Position numbers and translations under genes: made by a program
Shown: one piece after another, positions 24,687 through 33,362 of the stretch
How positions within the stretch are numbered: the first letter of the stretch is position 1
Layout of the letters: each line of letters begins with the position of its first letter
The notes under the pieces: model-generated
What the model saw: the letters and a program-made list of their open reading frames with translations, nothing else
What the model was told of the DNA's origin: nothing
The model's database searches: none
Assembly (NCBI GenBank): GCA_002162795.1
Contig: MAAY01000077.1
Location: forward strand, 64,669-108,471
Direction: 5' to 3'
Origin: Rhodobacterales bacterium 56_14_T64
GTDB lineage: Bacteria; Pseudomonadota; Alphaproteobacteria; Rhodobacterales; Rhodobacteraceae
DNA length: 43,803 nucleotides

Positions 24687-25360
24687 TGGCCCGTTTGATG
24701 TCTGGTGTCTTAGCTGCCGTTGCAGTGGTTGTGGGGGGCTATGCCCTGATGGGGCCCCGTGCGCCCGGAGCTGTGCCTGAGCTGCCGTTTGTCGGAGCCG
24801 CCACTGCACAAGAGGCTGCTGAGGTTGATACCTCGACCATCACCGAGATGGTTTTGGGAGCCGAAGATGCGCCAGTTACGCTGATCGAGTATGCTTCGTA
24901 CACCTGTCCGCATTGTGCCAATTTCCACTCAGGGGCGTATAAGCAACTCAAGGCGGATTATATCGACACCGGTAAGGTCAAATTCATCTACCGCGAAGTC
25001 TATTTTGATCGCTATGGCTTGTGGGCTTCGATGATCGCACGTTGTGCTGGGCCCGAGAAGTTCTTTGGCATTTCGGATCTGCTGTATTCAAGCCAGTCCG
25101 AGTGGTCGCGGGCCGGCGGTGCGTCTGAGATTGTTGACGAACTTCGTAAAATTGGTCGTTTGGCCGGGATTGAAAATGACGCCCTGGAGGCCTGCTTGGC
25201 GGACGGTGCCAAGGCGCAGACTTTGGTCAGCTGGTATCAGGAAAACGCCGAAGCCGACGGCATTCAGTCCACCCCGTCGTTCATTCTAAACGGAACTGCG
25301 GTTGCAAACCAGGCCTATGATCAGTTCAAGGCGTTGATCGACGCTGAGCTGGAAGGCTAG
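24686..25360 (+). CDS. DsbA-family periplasmic thiol oxidoreductase
   Basis: A 224-residue thioredoxin-fold protein with an N-terminal membrane anchor or signal peptide (MSGVLAAVAVVVGGYALM). The active site is C74-P-H-C77 in YASYTCPHCANFH, the DsbA signature, and the cis-proline loop reads STPSFILNG. It should introduce or shuffle disulfides in exported proteins, consistent with several cysteine-containing secreted proteins in this window. It overlaps dciA by one base and ends just before a hairpin shared with the convergent lpxK. Confidence 0.9.
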   Translation: MARLMSGVLAAVAVVVGGYALMGPRAPGAVPELPFVGAATAQEAAEVDTSTITEMVLGAEDAPVTLIEYASYTCPHCANFHSGAYKQLKADYIDTGKVKFIYREVYFDRYGLWASMIARCAGPEKFFGISDLLYSSQSEWSRAGGASEIVDELRKIGRLAGIENDALEACLADGAKAQTLVSWYQENAEADGIQSTPSFILNGTAVANQAYDQFKALIDAELEG

Positions 25361-25368
25361 TACGAAAG

Positions 25369-25390
25369 CGCCCGGCCCACGTGCCGGGCG
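25369..25390. terminator. Hairpin between convergent dsbA-like gene and lpxK
   Basis: CGCCCGGC and GCCGGGCG form a perfect 8-bp stem with a 6-nt loop. On the minus strand it is followed by GCTTTCG, so it could end lpxK transcription; on the plus strand no T-run follows. It starts 8 bp after the DsbA-like stop codon. Confidence 0.6.
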
Positions 25391-25401
25391 TGACGCCATT
25401 C

Positions 25402-26403
25402 TTAGGGCAAAGGCGCTGCTTTTGTCAGGACTTGTTTCAGAGCGTCATCCCGCGTGATTTGCAACCGAACGGGTAGGGTGATCACCTTTGCGCGGAAGCT
25501 ATCAGGCAGGCGCGCAGCATCCTTTTCGGTGGTGACTAGCTGTGCGCCCAGTAATTTGGCCTCGGCTTCTAGTCGGGTCATCAGCGCGGGCGATAGCGTC
25601 TGGTGATCTTCCAGCGCTTCGGCTCTGCGGATGTCAGCACCTAAAGATTGTAGGGTATCGAAGAATTTTTGCGGATGACCGATGCCGGCAAAGGCCAGGA
25701 CCTTGGTGCCGTTCCAGGGCATGCCGGTTTCCAGCGGCTGCAACTCACCTGTGAAATGCGGCAACCCTTGCAGGCTGCTTTTCCACTGCGCGGCAAAACT
25801 GGCCTGGGCCTTGTCCGATCCAAGCGACAACACCAAATCCGCCCGTTTCAAGCCGACAGGGACCGTTTCACGCAGTGGCCCGGCCGGCAGGCAGCGACCA
25901 TTGCCAAAACCGCGCTGGGCATCGACGACAATTACTGACAGATCCTTGGCCACCGAAGGGTTCTGAAACCCGTCGTCCAGCACGATCACCGTTGCGCCAC
26001 TTGCGGCCGCTGCACTGGCTCCGGCGGCACGGTCGCGAGCCACCCAGACCGTGGTAAAGGCGGCCAGCAACAGTGGCTCGTCTCCGGTTTGTTCGGCGTT
26101 ATGGTGTCTTGGGTCAACCATCACCGGCCCACGCAAGTTGCCCCCGTAGCCACGACTGACCACATGAGGCTCATGGCCCATGCCGCGCAATGCTTCGATC
26201 AGCCAGATGACAGTTGGTGTCTTGCCGGTGCCGCCTGCGTTCAAATTGCCAACGCAGATCACCGGAACACCGGGATCCAATGGGCTGCCCTTGGCAATTC
26301 GACGTGCGGTGGCGCGCTCGTAAATCCAACCGAGGGGGGCTAGCAGAGTGGCGCGCAAGTTAAACGTCTGCGGGGCTTTGTTCCAGAAATCAGGTGGTCG
26401 CAT
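25402..26403 (-). CDS. lpxK: Tetraacyldisaccharide 4'-kinase (lipid A biosynthesis)
   Basis: A 333-residue inner-membrane kinase that adds the 4'-phosphate to the lipid A disaccharide precursor. The Walker A-type loop is [16 protein letters not shown] near residue 52, preceded by the membrane-associating N-terminus ([19 protein letters not shown]). Other LpxK motifs are [17 protein letters not shown] and [19 protein letters not shown]. The ATG at 26403 lies inside the end of the upstream WaaA-like gene (14-bp overlap), which couples two envelope-lipid steps. Confidence 0.94.
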   Translation of the reverse strand: MRPPDFWNKAPQTFNLRATLLAPLGWIYERATARRIAKGSPLDPGVPVICVGNLNAGGTGKTPTVIWLIEALRGMGHEPHVVSRGYGGNLRGPVMVDPRHHNAEQTGDEPLLLAAFTTVWVARDRAAGASAAAASGATVIVLDDGFQNPSVAKDLSVIVVDAQRGFGNGRCLPAGPLRETVPVGLKRADLVLSLGSDKAQASFAAQWKSSLQGLPHFTGELQPLETGMPWNGTKVLAFAGIGHPQKFFDTLQSLGADIRRAEALEDHQTLSPALMTRLEAEAKLLGAQLVTTEKDAARLPDSFRAKVITLPVRLQITRDDALKQVLTKAAPLP

Positions 26404-27625
26404 GATGTTTCTCGCGCAGGTCCAGCAAATCCTGAATCCTGTCTAACAGTTGGTCAGTCAACTCGGCACCCTCGGTTACAATCTGCCAGCCAGCCACGGC
26501 CATCTCAGCCGCCTTGTCGGGGGCTGAGAGCTGGATGATCTGTACCGTCAATTCGTCCTTGCCGTTAACTTGCAGCGCGGCGCCTGCCTCGGTCAGACGC
26601 TGGTACAGGGGCGCATGACTGCCGACATACGGGCCGTGCAATATGGCAGACCCCAGTGCTGCTGTTTCCATTGGATTATGACCGCCTGCGTTTTTGTGCA
26701 ATGTTCCGGCCAGCAGGCTGAGTGGAGCGACGCGGGACCACAATCCCAGATCTTCGTCACAGGTTAGCAGCACCTGAGTATTGTCGTCCGGGTCTTCGCC
26801 CGCCTCCCAATCAGCGCAGCGCAATCCGATATCTTTCAGCAGGTCACGGGCCGCATCCAGATCCGCGTAAGTTTCAACGGACAGCACCAGCAGCAGGCGG
26901 TGCAACAGGCGCAGGGCGTTGCGATGAGCCCCAACAATTGTGTCAATCTCGTCGATCCGGGTATGAGCCGCCAACCAGACCTGACGGCTGCCCAGAACGC
27001 CTTGCATCCGGTTCAGCTCGTCCTCTTGATAGGCAGAGGGGGTCGCCGAGATGCGCAGCCGTGAAGTTTGGATGAGCTTTTCGGTGGCGATGCCTGACCG
27101 TCGCAGTTGTGACAACGCAGCGGGTGAAGAGGTGAGAATGGCGGTGAAGCTTTCCATCAACTTGCGGCTTTGGTCCGGCAACCAGCGTCGTTTGCGGGCT
27201 GGGAGCTCGTCTGCGTTGACGTCGATCAGCAGCGCGTTGATGCCACGCTCGTTACAGTTCCGCATCAAGACCGGACGGAGGTGGCCGCCGGTCCATAGAC
27301 AGATATCTGGCTGCCAATGATTGAGAAAGGCGCGGACCTCGGTAGGCTGATCGGGGGGGAGCTCTCCAACAGCCAGATCGCAGCCATCTGGCACGCGGAG
27401 GCTGCAGAGCTCTGGCTCGAAGGTGATCATCACCGACAGATCAGGGCGCATTGTTTTTAGCCGTTGGCCCAGGTCGGACAGTGCAAGATAGCGTTCGGTG
27501 CTGGTGGCATGTGCCCAGAGCAGCTCGCCCTTGGGGCGGGGCGGCTGGATGACGGTCTTGGTGGTCGACGCTTTGCGCCAGGGCCTGACCTGTTTGGCCG
27601 TAACAGGGCGGATCGTGCGGACCAT
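26390..27625 (-). CDS. WaaA/KdtA-like glycosyltransferase, divergent acceptor half
   Basis: A 411-residue protein similar to 3-deoxy-D-manno-octulosonic acid transferase, which adds Kdo to lipid A. The donor-binding half is well kept: [20 protein letters not shown], then [20 protein letters not shown]. In the N-terminal half the catalytic Glu of the usual H-x2-S-x-G-E motif is replaced: here it reads [13 protein letters not shown], with E44 and R45 in place of G-E. The ETELWPN motif is also altered, to [10 protein letters not shown]. The membrane-anchor segment at the N-terminus is missing. The place between cysQ and lpxK supports an envelope role, but activity as a Kdo transferase is uncertain. 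The ATG at 27625 follows a 23-codon ORF by 5 nt and has no clear ribosome site of its own. Confidence 0.8.
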   Translation of the reverse strand: MVRTIRPVTAKQVRPWRKASTTKTVIQPPRPKGELLWAHATSTERYLALSDLGQRLKTMRPDLSVMITFEPELCSLRVPDGCDLAVGELPPDQPTEVRAFLNHWQPDICLWTGGHLRPVLMRNCNERGINALLIDVNADELPARKRRWLPDQSRKLMESFTAILTSSPAALSQLRRSGIATEKLIQTSRLRISATPSAYQEDELNRMQGVLGSRQVWLAAHTRIDEIDTIVGAHRNALRLLHRLLLVLSVETYADLDAARDLLKDIGLRCADWEAGEDPDDNTQVLLTCDEDLGLWSRVAPLSLLAGTLHKNAGGHNPMETAALGSAILHGPYVGSHAPLYQRLTEAGAALQVNGKDELTVQIIQLSAPDKAAEMAVAGWQIVTEGAELTDQLLDRIQDLLDLREKHHATT

Positions 27626-27630
27626 GAGTT

Positions 27631-27702
27631 TCAGACCAGTTCTTTGAGTGTCGAGATTTTGGATGTTTTACCCGAAAAACCAAGGGAAAGCTGCTGCGCC
27701 AT
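27631..27702 (-). CDS. Possible 23-residue ORF coupled to the WaaA-like gene
   Basis: A short ORF opens at ATG 27702 (MAQQLSLGFS) and ends STLKELV. It has a good ribosome site (GGAG, 9 nt before the ATG), and its stop lies 5 nt before the start of the WaaA-like gene, which lacks a site of its own. It may deliver ribosomes to the downstream start or be the remnant of a longer N-terminus. No conserved family is recognised. The rest of the 159-bp gap before cysQ shows nothing else. Confidence 0.4.
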   Translation of the reverse strand: MAQQLSLGFSGKTSKISTLKELV

Positions 27703-27784
27703 GGTCGTTTTCTCCAGTCTCATTGCTTTTTCCGGATCAGCGGCAACCTACGCCTTTGACATGGCAGGTCAAGCGCTGGCGGGC

Positions 27785-28573
27785 CTAGTGTTCAGGTGTC
27801 GCCAGCGCGGTAATCAGCGCGGTGTGCAGTACAGGATTGGCGGCCACCACGCCGTTCAGCTGAGGATGCGGGTTGTTGAATTTCAATGCGGCACCCAGGC
27901 GGTCCGAGCAATAGCCTCCGGCCTCACGCAGGATCAGATCGCCGGCCGCAATGTCCCATTCCCAACTGGGACGCAGAGTCAGCATCGCATCAAAGCGAGC
28001 ATCGGCCACCTTGGCCATGCGATAGGCCAGCGAAGGGCGATAGCTGCGGGTGAACTCGGGCGCGACACCATCCTGCCAATGATGCGGGTCCATATTGGGC
28101 CGGGCAGCCAAGACATCGGCCTGCGCAAGTTCGGTCAGGTCCGAAATCGCAATCGGCGCGCCATTACATTTGGCTCCCATTCCCGTTTCTGCGGTATAGA
28201 GTAAGTCTCGCTGTGGCAGGTAGATCACCGCTGCAGTCACGATGCCTTTTTCCGCCACCGCCAGCGCATGGGCCCATGTGCGTGAGCCCTCAGTAAAGCT
28301 GCGAGTGCCATCGATGGGGTCGATGATGAACACGCGGTCACAGGACAGGCGGCTTGCAGTGTCCTCCGTTTCTTCGGACAGCCAGCCATAATCAGGACGT
28401 GCCTTGGGCAGCATGTCTTCCAGCATGGCATTGACCGCCAGATCAGCTTCGGTCACCGGACCAGCGCCGCCGGGTTTGTCCCAGCGTTTGGCCTCGGGGC
28501 CGGTGAATTTTGTTGCAATCTCGCCGGAGCGCTCAGCCGCCTGGATCAGGAGTTCAAGGTCAGTTACCGGCAA
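27785..28573 (-). CDS. cysQ: 3'(2'),5'-bisphosphate nucleotidase (inositol monophosphatase family)
   Basis: A 262-residue enzyme that probably hydrolyses PAP, a by-product of sulfate assimilation. The metal-binding motifs are WLSEETED, IIDPIDGTRSFTEG and SWEWDIAAGDLILREAGG, all complete. Inositol or other phosphate substrates are possible in this family. The start is TTG at 28573: the frame is closed just upstream and no ATG is near. The protein begins PVTDLELLIQAAERSGEIA as relatives do, and GAAGG lies about 8 nt upstream. It overlaps the pmbA end by 14 bp. Confidence 0.9.
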   Translation of the reverse strand: MPVTDLELLIQAAERSGEIATKFTGPEAKRWDKPGGAGPVTEADLAVNAMLEDMLPKARPDYGWLSEETEDTASRLSCDRVFIIDPIDGTRSFTEGSRTWAHALAVAEKGIVTAAVIYLPQRDLLYTAETGMGAKCNGAPIAISDLTELAQADVLAARPNMDPHHWQDGVAPEFTRSYRPSLAYRMAKVADARFDAMLTLRPSWEWDIAAGDLILREAGGYCSDRLGAALKFNNPHPQLNGVVAANPVLHTALITALATPEH

Positions 28574-29906
28574 GGGTCATGCCTTCGATTAGCAGGGAGG
28601 GCACCACTCGCGACAAATAGTTGCGCGCGTCATTGGCTGGGATGATGCGCAGCAGCATGTCGCGCAGGTTACCCGCGATGGTGCATTCATTGACCGCATA
28701 GGCGATCTCGCCGTTTTCCACCCAGAACCCGGATGCGCCGCGTGAATAGTCGCCGGTGTTGGGGTTGATGGTGGAGCCAATCATCGACGTGACCAGCAAA
28801 CCGGTGCCCATACCGCTGATCAGATCCTGACGGCTTTGGTCGCCCGGCGTCAGTGCGACGTTCCAGTTTGACGGTGACGGCACGGAGCCAATGCCGCGCG
28901 CGGCATTGCCCGAGCTTTCCAGCCCCAGTTTACGGGCCGAGGCCAGATCGAGGGTCCATCCGGTCAGCACGCCGTTTTCAACAATGGCGCGGCGGCGGGT
29001 GGCCAGGCCTTCGCCGTCAAAGGGGCGCGAGCCGGCGATGCGGGGGCGGAACGGGTCTTCGATCACGGATAGGTTTGTGGGCAACACCTGCTCGCTCATA
29101 CTGTCCTTAAGCCAGGACGATCCGCGCGCAATCATAGCTCCATTGACCGCGCCCAATAGGTGGCCAATCAGCGAGGAAGAAATGCGTTCGTCGAACAGCA
29201 CCGGGTAGCTGCCGGTGTCGGGCTTACGCGCATCCAGACGTTCAACGGCGCGCTGGCCAGCAATACGCCCAATTTCCTCGGCGGAACGCAGGTCACTTTG
29301 AAAGGCGCGCGAATCGCCGTCGTGATCGCGCTCCATTCCTGTGCCTGTGCCCGCAATGCCAACACAGGACAGCGAGCGGCTGGTGCGGCGATATCCGCCG
29401 GAAAACCCGTTTGACGCCGCCAGATGTACCGAACTGGAGCCATAAGACGCACCCGCCGATTGCACCTGAGAGATGCCCTCAATTGCCTGACAGGCGGCCT
29501 CGGCGATCAATGCATCGTTCTTCAACGTCTCAGGGGCGGGCTCGGGCGAGGAATCTTCCAGCTCAAACGCCGCTAAATCCCAGCTTTGGATCAGTTGCGA
29601 GGGATCGGCGAGGCCGGCATAGGGATCCTCGGGGGCTTCTTTTGCCATCGCCACGGCGCGTTCTGCCATGGCAATCAGCGTTTCAGGGCGGGCATCCGAG
29701 GACGACACCAGCGCCTGTTGCTTACCAACAAACACCCGCAACCCCAGATCGATGCCTTCCGAGCGTTCGGCATGCTCCAACGCACCTTCGCGGACCTCGA
29801 TTGAAACGGATTGTCCTTCGGCGGCCATGGCATCGGCGCCATCCGCCCCGGCCTGTTTGGCGGCATCAATCAGGGCATGGCAGAGTTTTTCGGGGGAAAG
29901 GGTCAT
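28560..29906 (-). CDS. pmbA: TldD/PmbA-family metalloprotease-like protein
   Basis: A 448-residue protein of the TldE (PmbA) branch, partner of TldD in degrading unfolded peptides and processing some modified peptides. PmbA-type features include VEVREGALEHAER-like start (seen as EVREGALEHAERSEGIDLGL), SSDARPETL, YPVLFDERISSSLIGHLLGA, and the C-terminal GTGLLVTSMIGSTINPNTGD and YSRGASGFWVENGEIAYAV. The ATG at 29906 has a perfect AGGAGG ribosome site. It is the first gene of the chain pmbA, cysQ, short ORF, WaaA-like, lpxK. No tldD is in the window. Confidence 0.92.
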   Translation of the reverse strand: MTLSPEKLCHALIDAAKQAGADGADAMAAEGQSVSIEVREGALEHAERSEGIDLGLRVFVGKQQALVSSSDARPETLIAMAERAVAMAKEAPEDPYAGLADPSQLIQSWDLAAFELEDSSPEPAPETLKNDALIAEAACQAIEGISQVQSAGASYGSSSVHLAASNGFSGGYRRTSRSLSCVGIAGTGTGMERDHDGDSRAFQSDLRSAEEIGRIAGQRAVERLDARKPDTGSYPVLFDERISSSLIGHLLGAVNGAMIARGSSWLKDSMSEQVLPTNLSVIEDPFRPRIAGSRPFDGEGLATRRRAIVENGVLTGWTLDLASARKLGLESSGNAARGIGSVPSPSNWNVALTPGDQSRQDLISGMGTGLLVTSMIGSTINPNTGDYSRGASGFWVENGEIAYAVNECTIAGNLRDMLLRIIPANDARNYLSRVVPSLLIEGMTLAGN

Positions 29907-29973
29907 TGGCGCCTCCTGAGATGATTTGCGCAGACCCTACCAGCGCCGCCTGTCACCGCAAGGGCAGCAATGG

Positions 29974-30001
29974 AAAAAGGGGCCGCAGATGGCAGCCCCT
30001 T
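29974..30001 (-). terminator. Intrinsic terminator after the first DUF2125 gene
   Basis: On the minus strand AAGGGGCTGC pairs with GCGGCCCCTT over 10 bp (one G-T) around a 5-nt loop, followed by TTTTTCC. It lies 22 bp after the gene stop at 30023. Confidence 0.85.
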
Positions 30002-30022
30002 GGTGGTTTTTATGTGCAGCAC

Positions 30023-31567
30023 TTATTTGATGCGCTGACCGTTGGCCAGAATCTGACCGTCCTCGGTGATTTCTAGCTTGGATTTCAGAGTGTCGTCGCC
30101 GTCACCCGGAACCGCCAACATCCCCATCATCATCCGTGCGCCCATGGCGTCGGATTCTGCGATCAGGCCCATTTGGATCAGCTTGTCGATCAATCCATTG
30201 GCACCCGCGATCTGCAGTTCTGCACTACCCGAAGGGGCAGGCATGCCGTCGAAACTGGTCAGGTCGTCATTGTTGAAGGCAAAGTCACCGGTGCCGGAAA
30301 GGCTGGCGCCAGCGGCTGAGATCAGGAAGTTTTTGACGGTCAGTGCGTTCAGCTCCAGCGGCACGTCGTCGTTGGACAGTTCCATCATTTTGGCAAAGTT
30401 CATGAAGTCCTGGAACACAGTCGTCTGCCCGGTCAGGTTGACGTCAATAGTTGCCGGATCACGAGGCAGAACAGCGGCCGGGTCGAACAACGACCAGAGC
30501 TCCTCGCCGACAGTCAGGCCGCCGAGGTTAAACGCAACAGTGAAGTCTTGTGGAGCGTCCGATGCTGAGATCGGCATGCGGATATCCATGTCGACTGTTG
30601 CCACTTTTGCAGACAGGTCAAAGGGAAGCTCGTGATCAGCAGCGTTCTCAATGGAAACATCGGATCCTCTGCCGGACATCTGGATAGCGTCAGCGTTTGC
30701 GGATACCGAGCCCGAAGAAGTTCCAAATGTCGTTTTTTCGGACACTACCGTTTCACCGTCCAAGTCGACTGATGTCGTTGAGGTGCTGCTGACAGTGCTA
30801 GAGGTGGCCGACAACGCTAGCCCCTGTTTGAGGGCTGCTGCCAAATTTGTAATGGCCATTCCACCAGTCGGCAAGGCGACTGTATAGTTGTTGGTCATTG
30901 TGTTGTAGGTGCCTGAGTGGAGCGTTTTGGCTGCCATCGTATCGAAGGCCTGGGTCTCAAAACCCAGGGATGAAATCTTGGATTGGTCGCTGATGGTGAT
31001 CAAGTCACCCATCTGGAGCCGTGTGGAGCCGTGAACGTCATTGGCACTGCCGGTCACGGCAACTTTTGAAGCATCGAAGCCGAGATCTTCAGCACTGGTG
31101 ATGTTCTGGAGTTCAAAGGTGAAACCATCCATCGCATAGGCAAAGACAATGTCATCGGGAGTTCCCGAGGCAATCAGTGCGGCGTTGTCGTAATTAGCTA
31201 GAACTTCAACTGACAGGTGATCGGTTTCTGGGTTTGGGCCGGTCGCCATCAATGTGTAGACGTGGTCACCGCCCATATCCATCGACACGGTGCCATCGGT
31301 GTTGTTGGTGTATGACAGGGTTGGGTAGAGCAGGGCGATTGAAAACGTCTCTTCGGGTGTTTCGATGGTGAAGTTCAGCTTTGCGTCGGTAAACGTGACG
31401 CTATTACCGTCCCGCGTGGTTGTCGCGGTCAGCTCGCCTCCAATGGTTTCGGCGATCGTCTGATAGCTGTTCCAAAGGTCGTCAGCTGTAATATCAGCCA
31501 GCGCAGATGTGGACGTCAGCGCGGCAAAACTGACAGACAGCAGGGCGGTAGAATTCTTGAACCTCAT
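30023..31567 (-). CDS. DUF2125 secreted protein, paralogue A
   Basis: A 514-residue protein with a clear signal peptide (MRFKNSTALLSVSFAALTST, cleavage after ALA before DITADDLW). The mature part is acidic and rich in Ser, Thr, Asp and Gly, typical of exported DUF2125 proteins of Rhodobacterales; function unknown. It is a tandem paralogue of 31707-33230, and the two share a nearly identical C-terminal tail (MGARMMMGMLAVPGDG, LEITEDGQILANGQRIK). The start at ATG 31567 has AAAGG upstream; in-frame extensions to 31789 run into the neighbouring gene and its terminator. Both genes have their own terminators and nearly identical ribosome sites. Confidence 0.85.
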   Translation of the reverse strand: MRFKNSTALLSVSFAALTSTSALADITADDLWNSYQTIAETIGGELTATTTRDGNSVTFTDAKLNFTIETPEETFSIALLYPTLSYTNNTDGTVSMDMGGDHVYTLMATGPNPETDHLSVEVLANYDNAALIASGTPDDIVFAYAMDGFTFELQNITSAEDLGFDASKVAVTGSANDVHGSTRLQMGDLITISDQSKISSLGFETQAFDTMAAKTLHSGTYNTMTNNYTVALPTGGMAITNLAAALKQGLALSATSSTVSSTSTTSVDLDGETVVSEKTTFGTSSGSVSANADAIQMSGRGSDVSIENAADHELPFDLSAKVATVDMDIRMPISASDAPQDFTVAFNLGGLTVGEELWSLFDPAAVLPRDPATIDVNLTGQTTVFQDFMNFAKMMELSNDDVPLELNALTVKNFLISAAGASLSGTGDFAFNNDDLTSFDGMPAPSGSAELQIAGANGLIDKLIQMGLIAESDAMGARMMMGMLAVPGDGDDTLKSKLEITEDGQILANGQRIK

Positions 31568-31650
31568 GGAAAGCCTTTCAAAATGCTTTGTTCCGAATAT
31601 GTTAGTGCTAACTAAGCGGCTAAGCAGTGAAATTTCAACCAACGCGCGCA

Positions 31651-31684
31651 AATAAAAAGGCCGCCACCCCAAGGGCAGCGGCCT
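31651..31684 (-). terminator. Intrinsic terminator between the DUF2125 paralogues
   Basis: On the minus strand AGGCCGC and GCGGCCT pair over 7 bp with further pairing inside (TGCCC/GGTG), followed by TTTTTATTT. It lies 22 bp after the stop of paralogue B, the same spacing as the terminator of paralogue A, so the duplication appears to have carried its terminator position along. Confidence 0.9.
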
Positions 31685-31706
31685 GAATTTGTGACGTGTG
31701 TAGCGC

Positions 31707-33230
31707 TTATTTAATGCGCTGACCGTTGGCCAGGATCTGACCGTCGCCGGTGATTTCCAGCTTCGAATCCAGCGTGTCTTCGCCATCACCCGGAACAGCC
31801 AGCATGCCCATCATCATCCGTGCGCCCATGGCGTCGCCGTCGGACATCAGGCCCATCGAAATCAGCTTGTCCATCAGTCCATTGGCACCCACCAGTTTCA
31901 GGCTGGCGCTGCCGGTTGGGGCAGGTAGGCCATCAAAGCTTACGAGGTCTTCGTTGTTGAAAGTGAAATCGCCGTTGCCGGTCAGCTTGGCACCCGCTGC
32001 GGACACTTGCAGCTGACGGATTGTTATCGCGTTCAATTCACCAGGTTCTTGTTCGCCCATGTCCACCGCATCGATGGCCTCGGGGTCGAACAGGTCGAAC
32101 AGCAGTTTGCCCTTACCGTCCAGTTCCAGCACAACGGTGGCTGGCTCGTGTGGCAGAACGCCAGTTGGATCAACCATGCCCCACAGCATTTCAGGAACAG
32201 CAAAATCACGCAGTGTCAGACCAAGAGAGAAATCCTGCTCGCTGTCAGACTTGGCAATAGGCATCGACAGTTTGGCGCCATATTCCGCGATAGTCAGCGA
32301 AATCGGAAAGGGCACGTCGCTGCTGGTCAGGTTGATCATGGTTTGCAGTTGCGACAGGTCATAAGACAGCTGTCCATTGCCCATCGCAATGGCGATCTTA
32401 CCGCCTTCGGACGAAGTTTCGAGCCCAAAGGTTTCGCTGTGATCTACACCAGACATGGAGGCATTGCCGCCAGTATAGGAAAATGCGCCGTCAAAGGCGA
32501 AACCTGACGACAACAAGGCACTGACATCGGTAAAATCCAACCCCATCGGAATCGAGCTGGTGCCGCCAAAGCTGAGCCCCTGCAGGCTACCTTTGGCAGA
32601 GCCGCCATTTGGCCCACCGGGTTCCTTGGCACCTAAATCATAACTCAGCGAGGCAATTGTCATGTTCTGATCATAGCTGCGGATATCGCCGACGGTCATG
32701 TTGGTCTTGGTGACCACATCCGTCAGCGAAATGGTGGCTTTGACCATGCCAGCGGGCATTTCTTCGCCGTCAGCCATGACCTTGCCCAGAGCGAGCTCGA
32801 CCAGTGGCGAGGCATAGTCGTAGGTCATGTTTGCGGCATCGCCAGATACCAGCATCGCGCTGCCGTCGTGGGAGTAGATCATTTCACCCGAGGCCTCGTC
32901 TCCGCCACCCGAGAAATTGAAGGTGATCGGAAATTCTGCGGGGAACAGCACGTTGACGGTGCCATCACCATTTTCGACGAACTGAATTTCGGGCAGTCTC
33001 ATCCCAACGGTGGCGTCTTCCTCGGGGATTGGCACCACCATTGATACATCAGAAACCGTGAGGGTGCCGGCGGACAGATTTTCATTGCCATTGACGTCAT
33101 AGCCGGTGCCAGACAGGTATGACTTCCAATCGTCCCAGACGTCTTGAGCGCTGAGGTCGGCCAGGGCTCCCTGAGTGGAGAGGACCAAGATGAATGTTGC
33201 ACCATAACTGCGTGCGAGGAAAACTGACAT
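31707..33230 (-). CDS. DUF2125 secreted protein, paralogue B
   Basis: A 507-residue protein with a signal peptide (FILVLSTQGALA, then DLSAQDVWDDW). It shares the DUF2125 architecture with paralogue A: an N-terminal opening of the type LSAQDVWDDWKSYL, a diverged middle, and repeated blocks such as DPTGVLPHEPATVVLEL and NAITIRQLQVSAAGAKLTG. The last 40 residues are almost the same as in A. It is probably periplasmic or outer-membrane associated. AAAGG lies 8 nt before the ATG at 33230. It is divergent from the SDR gene across a 132-bp gap. Confidence 0.85.
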   Translation of the reverse strand: MSVFLARSYGATFILVLSTQGALADLSAQDVWDDWKSYLSGTGYDVNGNENLSAGTLTVSDVSMVVPIPEEDATVGMRLPEIQFVENGDGTVNVLFPAEFPITFNFSGGGDEASGEMIYSHDGSAMLVSGDAANMTYDYASPLVELALGKVMADGEEMPAGMVKATISLTDVVTKTNMTVGDIRSYDQNMTIASLSYDLGAKEPGGPNGGSAKGSLQGLSFGGTSSIPMGLDFTDVSALLSSGFAFDGAFSYTGGNASMSGVDHSETFGLETSSEGGKIAIAMGNGQLSYDLSQLQTMINLTSSDVPFPISLTIAEYGAKLSMPIAKSDSEQDFSLGLTLRDFAVPEMLWGMVDPTGVLPHEPATVVLELDGKGKLLFDLFDPEAIDAVDMGEQEPGELNAITIRQLQVSAAGAKLTGNGDFTFNNEDLVSFDGLPAPTGSASLKLVGANGLMDKLISMGLMSDGDAMGARMMMGMLAVPGDGEDTLDSKLEITGDGQILANGQRIK

Positions 33231-33362
33231 AAGGCAACCTTTCTGAATAATCTACGGGACCATGGTCGGCAGTTGCGTATTCTGCGTCAAGGGGCCAGAT
33301 TGCCCACCGTTCCCCGTTAACATAGTACCATTAAATGAAATTGCGATTTGGAGATATAACCC

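Noticed and set aside
27464-28204. 246-residue plus-strand frame across the WaaA-like and cysQ genes
   Set aside because: Overlaps two recognisable minus-strand genes and has no domain content.
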